Positions 1 to 5,235 of a DNA stretch of 6,640 nucleotides are shown here, one piece after another. Both the position numbers and the translations under genes were made by a program. The number at the start of each line of letters is the position of its first letter. Position 1 is the stretch's first letter. Origin of the DNA: Micromonosporaceae bacterium (lineage in GTDB: Bacteria > Actinomycetota > Actinomycetes > Mycobacteriales > Micromonosporaceae); NCBI GenBank assembly GCA_019689695.1, contig JADGHA010000244.1:1-6640 (forward strand), written 5' to 3'. The notes under the pieces were generated by a model. The model did not search any database. It saw only the letters and a program-made list of their open reading frames with translations, and was not told the DNA's origin.

Positions 1-2013
1 GCCGCGGAGACCGGGGCGGCGGCCGCCGCGGCCGGGGCCGCGCCGGGGCCCCGGCGGCGGCGCCGGCGCCGCCGCAAGGGCGCCGGGGAGGTCGAGGCGG
101 TCGACGCGGATGGCGTGCCGACGGTGGTCCGGATCCGCGAGCCGCGGACGATCACCGACGAGGTACAGGGCGTCGCCGGCTCCACCCGGCTGGAGGCGAA
201 GCGGCAGCGTCGGCGGGACGGGCGCGAGCAGCGGCGGACCCGGCCCCCGATCCTGTCCGAGTCGGAGTTCCTGGCCCGCCGGGAGTCGGTCGACCGGGTG
301 ATGGTGGTGCGGGAGAAGGGCGACCGCACGCAGATCGCGGTGCTCGAGGACGGCGTGCTGGTCGAGCACTACGTGTCCCGGGCCTCCTCCGGCACCATGG
401 CCGGCAACGTCTACCTGGGCAAGGTGCAGAACGTGCTGCCCAGCATGGAGGCGGCCTTCGTGGACGTCGGCCGGGGCCGCAATGCGGTGCTCTATGCCGG
501 CGAGGTCAACTGGGACACCACCGGCCTGGAGGGCAAGGCCCGCTCCATCGAGCAGGCGCTCAAAGCGGGCGACTCGGTGCTGGTCCAGGTCACCAAGGAC
601 CCGATCGGGCACAAGGGAGCCCGGCTCACCAGCCACATCGCCCTCTCCGGCCGGCACCTGGTCTACGTGCCCAACGGCAACGCGTCGGGCATCAGCCGCA
701 AGCTGCCCGACACCGAGCGCCGCCGGCTGCGCGACATCCTCAAGAAGCTGGTGCCCGACGGCGCCGGGGTGATCGTGCGGACCGCGGCCGAGGGCGCCAG
801 CGAGGAGGAGCTGGCCCGCGACATCAAGCGGCTGCAGGCGCAGTGGGACGACATCCAGGCCAAGGCCGCCGCGGGCGGCGCTCCGGTGCTGCTGTACGAG
901 GAGCCCGACCTGCTCATCCGGGTGGTCCGCGACCTGTTCAACGAGGACTTCCGCGAGCTGGTGATCCAGGGCGCCAATGCGTACGACATGGTGGAGGCCT
1001 ACCTGGCGCACGTCTCGCCCGACCTGCTCGGCCGGCTGCACCGGTACGCCGGTGCCGGCGACGTCTTCGCCGAGAAGCGCATCGACGAGCAGATCCTCAA
1101 GGGCCTGGACCGGAAGGTCTACCTGCCCTCCGGTGGGCACCTGGTGATCGACCGCACCGAGGCGATGACCGTCATCGACGTGAACACCGGCAAGTACACC
1201 GGCGCCGGCGGCAACCTGGAGGAGACCGTCACCCGCAACAACCTCGAGGCGGCCGAGGAGATCGTGCGCCAGCTGCGCCTGCGCGACCTGGGCGGCATCG
1301 TGGTGATCGACTTCATCGACATGGTGCTGGAGTCGAACCGGGACCTGGTGCTGCGCCGGCTCACCGAGTGCCTGGGCCGGGACCGCACCAAGCACCAGGT
1401 CACCGAGATCACCTCGCTCGGACTGGTGCAGATGACCCGCAAGCGGATCGGCGCGGGCCTGCTGGAGGCGTTCAGCGAGACCTGCGAGTGCTGCAAGGGC
1501 CGCGGTGTGATCATCCATGCCGAGCCGGTCGGGGACAAGCCGCGCGGCGGCAACGTGGCGGAGCGGGTCAAGGCGGTCGCCTCGGCCGCCGCGACCAGCG
1601 AGAAGGGCGACTCCGGCCGACGCCGGGGCCGCAGGGGCGCGCAGCCCGCCGCCGGATCGGAGGCGGAGGCATCCCGCGACGCGACCGCCGAGGCCGCGGT
1701 CGCGCCGGACGCCATCGACGAGGCGGACGTGGTGGCCGAGCCGACCGACCTGGTCGACGTCGCCGGTGTCGACTCGACCGGATCGGAGGAGGGCGAGGCG
1801 GCGGTCGTGGATGCGACCGACCCGCTGGCCGGGCCGGGGGTGCCCGAGAACGGGCTGGCCGGGCCGGAGGCGCCTGAGGGCGGACCGGCCGGGTCGGAAG
1901 CCACCGAGGATGGGCTGGCCGCCGAGGATGAGGAGGATCCCGACCTGGATGCGGCGGCCGCGGGGGGACGGCGGCGCGGCCGCCGGGGCGGCCGGCGGCG
2001 TACACGGACCTGA
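1..2013 (+). CDS. rne: Ribonuclease E/G, 5'-truncated by window edge
   Basis: Endoribonuclease that cuts single-stranded, AU-rich RNA and acts in rRNA/tRNA maturation and mRNA decay. The reading frame is open from base 1, so the true start is upstream; 670 residues are visible (numbered here from base 1). Residues 1-98 are low-complexity, with an eight-Arg run at 18-25. An S1-type RNA-binding region starts near residue 99. 'GVIVRTA' holds R260 and T261, matching the 5'-monophosphate sensor R169/T170 of E. coli RNase E. The DNase I-like catalytic part has D393 in 'VIDVNTGKY' and D437 in 'VIDFIDM', matching E. coli D303 and D346. The Zn-link CxxC is C495 and C498 in 'TCECCKGRG'. From about 513 the tail is Ala/Glu/Gly-rich and disordered, with a second Arg cluster and an Arg-rich end (656-670). 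A catalytic core flanked by extensions on both sides is typical of actinobacterial RNase E/G; the choice of rne over rng is conventional. A hairpin follows the stop. Confidence 0.96.
   Translation, partial: AAETGAAAAAAGAAPGPRRRRRRRRKGAGEVEAVDADGVPTVVRIREPRTITDEVQGVAGSTRLEAKRQRRRDGREQRRTRPPILSESEFLARRESVDRVMVVREKGDRTQIAVLEDGVLVEHYVSRASSGTMAGNVYLGKVQNVLPSMEAAFVDVGRGRNAVLYAGEVNWDTTGLEGKARSIEQALKAGDSVLVQVTKDPIGHKGARLTSHIALSGRHLVYVPNGNASGISRKLPDTERRRLRDILKKLVPDGAGVIVRTAAEGASEEELARDIKRLQAQWDDIQAKAAAGGAPVLLYEEPDLLIRVVRDLFNEDFRELVIQGANAYDMVEAYLAHVSPDLLGRLHRYAGAGDVFAEKRIDEQILKGLDRKVYLPSGGHLVIDRTEAMTVIDVNTGKYTGAGGNLEETVTRNNLEAAEEIVRQLRLRDLGGIVVIDFIDMVLESNRDLVLRRLTECLGRDRTKHQVTEITSLGLVQMTRKRIGAGLLEAFSETCECCKGRGVIIHAEPVGDKPRGGNVAERVKAVASAAATSEKGDSGRRRGRRGAQPAAGSEAEASRDATAEAAVAPDAIDEADVVAEPTDLVDVAGVDSTGSEEGEAAVVDATDPLAGPGVPENGLAGPEAPEGGPAGSEATEDGLAAEDEEDPDLDAAAAGGRRRGRRGGRRRTRT
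1825..1944 (+). repeat. Four degenerate 30-bp tandem units in the RNase E/G tail
   Basis: Four consecutive in-frame 30-bp units encode ten-residue blocks: LAGPGVPENG, LAGPEAPEGG, PAGSEATEDG and LAAEDEEDPD. The first three are clearly related; the fourth keeps only the start and the acidic character. They lie in the disordered C-terminal extension just before the Arg-rich end. The periodicity suggests expansion by slippage or unequal recombination, and unit number may vary between strains. No function can be assigned. Confidence 0.7.
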
Positions 2014-2017
2014 TCCG

Positions 2018-2043
2018 GCCGCCCCGCCGGCCTGCGGGGCGGC
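2018..2043 (+). terminator. GC-rich hairpin after rne, probable terminator
   Basis: A perfect 10-bp inverted repeat (GCCGCCCCGC at 2018-2027, GCGGGGCGGC at 2034-2043) with a 6-nt loop starts 4 nt after the rne stop codon. There is no T-tract after it, which is common for terminators in high-GC actinobacteria. The position directly behind the stop favours termination or 3'-end protection of the rne transcript. Because the surroundings are very GC-rich some pairing is expected by chance, but a perfect 10-bp stem here is unlikely to be accidental. Confidence 0.65.
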
Positions 2044-2082
2044 GGGGCGTGCAGGCGGCGCAGGGCGGCGGGCGCGCAGCAG

Positions 2083-2115
2083 CACCGTGCGGCGGCCGAG
2101 GGCGGCGGCACGGTG
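2083..2115 (+). other. Second hairpin in the rne-lipoprotein gap
   Basis: An 8-bp perfect inverted repeat (CACCGTGC at 2083-2090, GCACGGTG at 2108-2115) encloses a 17-nt G-rich loop. It could be a backup terminator for rne or a chance pairing in GC-rich sequence; the long loop lowers confidence. No open reading frame with a convincing ribosome binding site covers it. Confidence 0.3.
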
Positions 2116-2172
2116 GTGTGCGGCCGGGCCGAGCAGCCGCGGGCCTGACCGGCGCTGGCGTCCCGGCCACGG

Positions 2173-2194
2173 GTTGGGGGCGATTTCCCCCAGC
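2173..2194. other. Compact hairpin upstream of the lipoprotein promoter
   Basis: An 8-bp stem (GTTGGGGG at 2173-2180 with CCCCCAGC at 2187-2194, one G-U pair) with the 6-nt loop CGATTT ends 13 bp before the proposed -35 box of the lipoprotein gene. It may be the last transcribed structure of the rne unit, or a DNA-level inverted repeat bound by a regulator. The sequence alone cannot separate these. Confidence 0.35.
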
Positions 2195-2207
2195 GGTGGC
2201 GTCACAG

Positions 2208-2238
2208 TTGACCAGGGGGCGGGCCGGCCGGCTAGGGT
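2208..2238 (+). promoter_or_regulatory. Probable housekeeping-sigma promoter for the lipoprotein gene
   Basis: A -35-like TTGACC (2208-2213) and a -10-like TAGGGT (2233-2238) are separated by 19 bp, slightly longer than the 17-18 bp optimum. Both resemble the actinobacterial primary-sigma consensus (TTGACn, TAnnnT). Transcription would start near 2245 and give a leader of about 30 nt before the ATG at 2276. The promoter lies downstream of the rne terminator candidates, so the lipoprotein gene is probably transcribed independently of rne. Confidence 0.6.
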
Positions 2239-2261
2239 CCGGGAATCCAAACTCGTACTCC

Positions 2262-2268
2262 AGAGGAG
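2262..2268 (+). promoter_or_regulatory. Ribosome binding site that fixes the lipoprotein start
   Basis: AGAGGAG lies 7 nt before the ATG at 2276 and is a good Shine-Dalgarno match. It decides the start: the frame stays open far upstream into the rne gene, but no upstream start has such a site, and only this ATG gives a signal peptide at the N-terminus. The 8-bp palindrome GAGATCTC (2266-2273) overlaps the site and could pair weakly with itself. Confidence 0.75.
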
Positions 2269-2275
2269 ATCTCTG

Positions 2276-2779
2276 ATGCGACGCCTGATGGCCGCCGCCG
2301 CGCTCGCCGTCCTGTGCGCCACCGCCGCTGCCTGCTCGGACAACGAGGAGTCCCCGCGCGCCAGCGCCTCCACCAGCGCCTCCACCAGCAGCGCCGCCGC
2401 CTCGGCCGCGGCCAGCGACGCCGCCGCGTCCGGCAACACCAAGCAGATCTGTGCGGACGTCCAGAAGGTGATCGGTGACGCGACCACCAAGTTCGGCGAC
2501 GCGATGTCGAAGATCGTCAGCTCCGGGGCGAGCGGCTCCGACGCGGACGTGGTGAAGCCGATGAAGGATCTGTTCACCGAGTGGGCGGACGGCCTGCGGA
2601 AGCTGGCCGGCCGGGCCAGCGACGCCGAGTTCAAGGCGGCGCTGAACGACGCCGCGGACCAGATCCGCAAGGTCGCCGACAGCGTCAAGTCCACGGCCGA
2701 CCTGGAGCAGGCGGACAAACTGCTGGACTCGCCCGAGATGAAGGCGGCCACGGAGAAGTTCGAGTCGTACTGCGGCTGA
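2276..2779 (+). CDS. Putative secreted lipoprotein of unknown function
   Basis: I do not recognise this 167-residue protein. It starts with a signal peptide: Arg2 and Arg3, then a hydrophobic stretch (about residues 4-19), ending in 'TAAAC' with Cys20 as the likely lipidated residue, although the usual Leu at -3 is replaced by Ala. Residues about 29-54 form a Ser/Ala/Thr-rich linker like those that tether actinobacterial lipoproteins away from the membrane. The rest (about 55-167) is charged, Ala/Lys/Asp-rich and looks all-helical. It has only two cysteines, C59 near the domain start and C166 next to the C-terminus, so a disulfide clamping both ends is plausible. No catalytic motif is visible. 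It has its own promoter and sits between rne and rplU, genes with which no functional link can be seen. Gene call is sure; lipoprotein status is likely; function is open. Confidence 0.88.
   Translation: MRRLMAAAALAVLCATAAACSDNEESPRASASTSASTSSAAASAAASDAAASGNTKQICADVQKVIGDATTKFGDAMSKIVSSGASGSDADVVKPMKDLFTEWADGLRKLAGRASDAEFKAALNDAADQIRKVADSVKSTADLEQADKLLDSPEMKAATEKFESYCG
2363..2386 (+). repeat. Exact 12-bp tandem duplication in the lipoprotein linker
   Basis: AGCGCCTCCACC occurs twice back to back (2363-2374 and 2375-2386), encoding Ser-Ala-Ser-Thr twice (residues 30-37). It lies in the low-complexity linker after the lipidation cysteine, where length changes would be tolerated. Confidence 0.8.
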
Positions 2780-2809
2780 CCCGCGTCCGCCACGCCAGGG
2801 GGACCCGGT

Positions 2810-2839
2810 TTGGGGCGGCGGACCCGCATGCCGTACCCT
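2810..2839 (+). promoter_or_regulatory. Probable promoter of the rplU-rpmA unit
   Basis: TACCCT (2834-2839) fits the actinobacterial -10 pattern TAnnnT. An 18-bp spacer places the weak -35 candidate TTGGGG at 2810-2815. Transcription would start around 2845-2847, immediately at the first leader hairpin, giving a 5' UTR of about 120 nt before the rplU ATG. The -10 is persuasive and the -35 is poor, so an activator or another sigma factor is possible. Confidence 0.5.
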
Positions 2840-2846
2840 TGCTGAC

Positions 2847-2903
2847 GGCGCACGTCTCGTGCGCCACGTTCACGCGTGCCCGCCGCCCGGCCTGGCCGGG
2901 CGG
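2847..2903 (+). promoter_or_regulatory. Structured rplU 5' leader with two perfect hairpins
   Basis: Two inverted repeats lie between the putative promoter and rplU. The first pairs GGCGCACG (2847-2854) with CGTGCGCC (2858-2865) around a TCT triloop. The second pairs CCGCCCGGCC (2883-2892) with GGCCGGGCGG (2894-2903), opening to a short loop at the centre. Ribosomal protein operons often carry leader structures bound by one of their own products, and L21 leaders are known in other phyla (Firmicutes). An autoregulatory role here is inference; the second hairpin could instead be an attenuator. Confidence 0.45.
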
Positions 2904-2964
2904 GCGCCGGTTCGCCGGGTGGGGCGCGGTGCGGATCGCAACCAACGACAGGAGTCCGCGTCCG

Positions 2965-3279
2965 ATGTACGCGATCGTCAAGACCGGCGGCAAGCAGTAC
3001 AAGGTCGCCGAGGGTGACGTGATCGAGGTCGAGAAGCTCGCCGGCGCCCCCGGTGACGCGGTGTCGCTGCCCGCGGTGCTCGTCGTCGACGGCGACCAGC
3101 TGGTGACCGACGCGGCGGAGCTGGCCCGGGTATCGGTCTCCGGCGAGCTGGTGGCCCACACCAAGGGCCCCAAGATCCGGATCCACAAGTTCAAGAACAA
3201 GACTGGTTACCACAAGCGCCAGGGTCACCGGCAGCCGCTGACCCGGGTGAAGGTGACCGGCATCTCCACCGGGAAGTAG
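2965..3279 (+). CDS. rplU: 50S ribosomal protein L21
   Basis: Component of the large ribosomal subunit that binds 23S rRNA. The 104-residue product matches the usual length of about 103. It starts with the typical 'MYAIVKTGGKQYKV' and carries the basic C-terminal L21 signature region 'KIRIHKFKNKTGYHKRQGHR' (about residues 70-89), followed by 'TRVKVTGI'. The ATG at 2965 is preceded by AGGAG (2950-2954) with a 10-nt gap, a little long but acceptable. It is the first gene of a tight pair with rpmA, 9 nt away, and is probably transcribed from the promoter and structured leader just upstream. The order rne, then rplU-rpmA-obg is common in actinobacteria, but here an extra lipoprotein gene lies between rne and rplU. 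Confidence 0.98.
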   Translation: MYAIVKTGGKQYKVAEGDVIEVEKLAGAPGDAVSLPAVLVVDGDQLVTDAAELARVSVSGELVAHTKGPKIRIHKFKNKTGYHKRQGHRQPLTRVKVTGISTGK

Positions 3280-3288
3280 GGCGTAGCG

Positions 3289-3546
3289 ATGGCACACAAG
3301 AAGGGTGCGTCCAGCTCGCGCAACGGGCGCGACTCCGCTGCCCAGCGGCTGGGTGTGAAGCGGTTCGGTGGCCAGCGCGTCAACGCCGGCGAGATCCTGG
3401 TCCGACAGCGGGGGACCAAGTTCCACCCCGGCTACCTGGTCGGCCGCGGCGGTGACGACACGCTGTTCGCGCTGGCCGCGGGGACCGTCCAGTTCGGCAC
3501 CAGGCGCGGCCGCAAGACGGTCAGCATCGTTCCGGCCGCCGAGTAG
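3289..3546 (+). CDS. rpmA: 50S ribosomal protein L27
   Basis: Large-subunit protein whose flexible N-terminal tail reaches toward the peptidyl-transferase centre. The 85-residue product begins 'MAHKKGASSSRNGRDS' and contains the L27 signature 'GEILVRQRGTKFHPG' and 'VGRGGDDTLFAL'. The start reads directly into the mature tail, so there is no cleavable N-terminal extension of the kind removed by Prp protease in Firmicutes. The weak Shine-Dalgarno AGGG (3278-3281) overlaps the rplU stop codon (TAG, 3277-3279) and lies 7 nt before the ATG, suggesting translational coupling that keeps L21 and L27 in balance. A strong terminator begins 37 nt after the stop. Confidence 0.98.
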   Translation: MAHKKGASSSRNGRDSAAQRLGVKRFGGQRVNAGEILVRQRGTKFHPGYLVGRGGDDTLFALAAGTVQFGTRRGRKTVSIVPAAE

Positions 3547-3583
3547 CGGCCGTCCGGCCGCGGCTGGCGGCCCGAGACGAGCA

Positions 3584-3620
3584 CGGGCCCGGGGACAGGC
3601 TCCCCGGGCCCGCGGCGTTT
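3584..3620 (+). terminator. Strong intrinsic terminator after rpmA
   Basis: A perfect 12-bp stem (CGGGCCCGGGGA at 3584-3595 with TCCCCGGGCCCG at 3601-3612) with the 5-nt loop CAGGC is followed shortly by TTT (3618-3620). A smaller hairpin, GCGGCC/GGCCGC (3546-3561), overlaps the rpmA stop just upstream. This is the most convincing terminator in the window and lies inside what is often treated as an rplU-rpmA-obgE operon. It could end most rplU-rpmA transcripts, or act as a partial barrier that lowers obgE relative to the ribosomal genes. Confidence 0.8.
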
Positions 3621-3662
3621 CCAGCCCGGTTCGCACGCGGCTTTCTGGACAGGGGGTGGACC

Positions 3663-5162
3663 GTGACCACATTCGTCGACCGGGTGGTCCTGCATGTGCA
3701 GGCAGGTAACGGCGGGCACGGCTGCGTGTCCATCCACAGGGAGAAATACAAGCCGCTCGGGGGGCCGGACGGCGGGAACGGCGGGCATGGCGGCGACGTC
3801 CTGCTCACCGTCGACCCGGGTGTACACACCCTGCTCGACTACCACTTCCGGCCGCATGTGAAGGCCGAGAACGGCAAGGGTGGCCAGGGTTCGAACCGGG
3901 ACGGCGCCAGCGGCGCCGACCTGCGGCTGAGGGTGCCGGACGGCACGGTCGTGCAGACGCTGGACGGCGAGGTGCTCGCCGACCTGGTCGGCGCCGGCAC
4001 CACGTATGTGCTGGCCCGCGGCGGCCGGGGCGGCCGCGGCAACGCGGCACTGGCCACCGCCCGGCGCAAGGCTCCCGGCTTCGCCGAGCTGGGCGAGCCT
4101 GGCGAGCGGCTGGATGTGGTCCTTGAGCTGAAAAGCGTCGCCGATGTCGGGCTGGTCGGCTTCCCGTCGGCCGGCAAGTCGTCGCTCATTGCGGCGATCT
4201 CCGCCGCCCGGCCGAAGATCGCCGATTATCCGTTCACCACGTTGGTGCCGAACCTGGGTGTGGTGCGCGCGGGCGAGCACACGTTCACCGTCGCCGACGT
4301 GCCGGGGCTGATCCCTGGCGCGGCCACCGGCAAAGGGCTCGGCCTGGAGTTCCTCCGGCATGTCGAACGGTGCGCCGTGCTGGTCCACGTGGTGGACTGC
4401 GCCACCCTGGAGCCCGGCCGCGACCCGCTCAGCGACATCGACGCCATCGAGCATGAGCTCGCGGCGTACGACGAGCTGGCCAGCCGGACCAGCAGGCACG
4501 GCGGCGGCCTGCGGGACCGTCCCCGGTTGGTGGCGCTGAACAAGGTGGACGTGCCGGACGCCCGCGACCTGGCCGAGATCGTCCGGCCCGACCTGGCGGC
4601 GCGCGGGCTGCCGGTCTTCGAGGTGAGCGCGGCCAGCCACGAAGGGCTGCGCGAGCTGACGTACGCAATGGCGGAGCTGGTCGCCGCGCACCGGGCGGCG
4701 GCCCCGCCGCCCGCGCCCACCCGGCTGGTCATCCGGCCGCCGGCGGTGGACGACTCCGGCTTCACTGTCGAGCGGGACGCCGACGGGGTGTACGTGGTGC
4801 GGGGGCCGCGCCCCGAGCGCTGGGTGCGCCAGACCAACTTCGCCAACGACGAGGCGGTCGGCTTCCTCGCCGACCGGCTGGCCCGGCTGGGTGTCGAGGA
4901 TGCGCTCGCCAAGGCGGGGGCGGAGCCGGGCTCCCCGGTGCGCATCGGCGACCGCGAGTTCGACTGGGAACCTTCCGTGTACGCCGGCGAGGACTACGTG
5001 CCCGCGATCCGCGGCGCGGACCCCCGGCTGGAGGAGCGCTCGACGCGGACCCCGGCCGCGGAGCGGCTCGCCGCGCGCAAGGCCCGCCGGCGCCGGCCCG
5101 AGGACGAGGCCGTCGACGAGACTGTCCACGAGGCCGCCGACGAGGCCGGCGGCCCGGAGTGA
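3663..5162 (+). CDS. obgE: Obg-family GTPase (ObgE/CgtA)
   Basis: Essential GTPase that binds the 50S subunit and acts in late ribosome assembly and stress response. The 499-residue product has all three expected parts. The Gly-rich Obg fold spans about 1-158 ('FVDRVVLHVQAGNGGHGC', 'GGPDGGNGGHGG'). The G domain has P-loop GFPSAGKSS (166-174), switch I YPFTTLVPNLG (189-199), DVPG (212-215), NKVD (293-296) and SAAS (322-325). The actinobacterial/Gram-positive-type OCT domain runs about 366-437 and ends in 'FDWEP'. A charged, probably disordered tail (438-499) has a basic cluster 'KARRRRPEDE' and then acidic repeats. Translation starts at GTG 3663, preceded by AGGGGG (3651-3656) with 6 nt spacing. 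The gene follows a strong terminator, and no convincing promoter of its own is visible. It is followed by a convergent transporter gene, not by proB as in many relatives. Confidence 0.98.
   Translation: MTTFVDRVVLHVQAGNGGHGCVSIHREKYKPLGGPDGGNGGHGGDVLLTVDPGVHTLLDYHFRPHVKAENGKGGQGSNRDGASGADLRLRVPDGTVVQTLDGEVLADLVGAGTTYVLARGGRGGRGNAALATARRKAPGFAELGEPGERLDVVLELKSVADVGLVGFPSAGKSSLIAAISAARPKIADYPFTTLVPNLGVVRAGEHTFTVADVPGLIPGAATGKGLGLEFLRHVERCAVLVHVVDCATLEPGRDPLSDIDAIEHELAAYDELASRTSRHGGGLRDRPRLVALNKVDVPDARDLAEIVRPDLAARGLPVFEVSAASHEGLRELTYAMAELVAAHRAAAPPPAPTRLVIRPPAVDDSGFTVERDADGVYVVRGPRPERWVRQTNFANDEAVGFLADRLARLGVEDALAKAGAEPGSPVRIGDREFDWEPSVYAGEDYVPAIRGADPRLEERSTRTPAAERLAARKARRRRPEDEAVDETVHEAADEAGGPE
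5103..5150 (+). repeat. Four 12-bp tandem units at the obgE 3' end
   Basis: Four in-frame 12-bp units, GACGAGGCCGTC and close variants, encode the tetrapeptides DEAV, DETV, HEAA and DEAG in the acidic tail of Obg. The second and third units differ from the first at a few positions. The tail lies outside all conserved Obg domains, so copy number is probably free to drift. Confidence 0.75.
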
Positions 5163-5174
5163 TCCCTCAGCGCA

Positions 5175-5235
5175 CCGATCTAGGAGTTGTGGGATTGTTC
5201 TGCCCGGCTCATACCCTCAACGTCTCCTAGGTCGG
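5175..5235. terminator. Inverted repeat over the obgE/transporter convergent junction
   Basis: CCGATCTAGGAG (5175-5186) pairs with CTCCTAGGTCGG (5224-5235) over 12 positions, with one G-U pair in + strand RNA. An inner stem, TTGTGGG (5187-5193) with CCCTCAA (5214-5220), continues the helix with one mismatch and a 3-nt bulge. The structure starts 12 bp after the obgE stop and includes the stop codon and last codons of the opposing transporter gene. It is a candidate bidirectional terminator for the two converging transcripts. Neither strand has a T-tract after it, so the terminator role is inferred from position and pairing. Confidence 0.5.

Noticed and set aside
115..2013. GTG at 115 as the RNase E/G start
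   Set aside because: The frame is open and rne-like (Arg-rich, low-complexity N-terminal extension) back to base 1, and no Shine-Dalgarno precedes 115, so the true start lies outside the window.
1119..2111. A 330-codon open frame on the - strand opposite the RNase E/G 3' half
   Set aside because: Pro/Ser/Arg-rich translation typical of GC-rich shadow frames; it lies opposite the conserved catalytic core.
1517..2779. Lipoprotein frame extended upstream to 1517
   Set aside because: The extension overlaps rne in another frame and lacks protein-like sequence. The good ribosome binding site and signal peptide at 2276 fix the start.
2785..2823. GTCCGCC/GGCGGAC inverted repeat after the lipoprotein gene as a terminator
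   Set aside because: The 7-bp stem encloses a 25-nt loop, has no T-tract and overlaps the proposed rplU -35 region; too weak to call.
3618..3647. TTTCCA/TTTCTG pair as an obgE promoter
   Set aside because: Spacing is 18 bp but the -10 lacks the TAnnnT pattern, and the first T-run belongs to the terminator tail.
3432..5129. A 565-codon open frame on the - strand covering almost all of obgE
   Set aside because: The + strand frame is an unmistakable complete Obg protein. Long antisense open frames are expected in GC-rich genes with strong third-position bias, and the translation is low-complexity with no recognisable domain.
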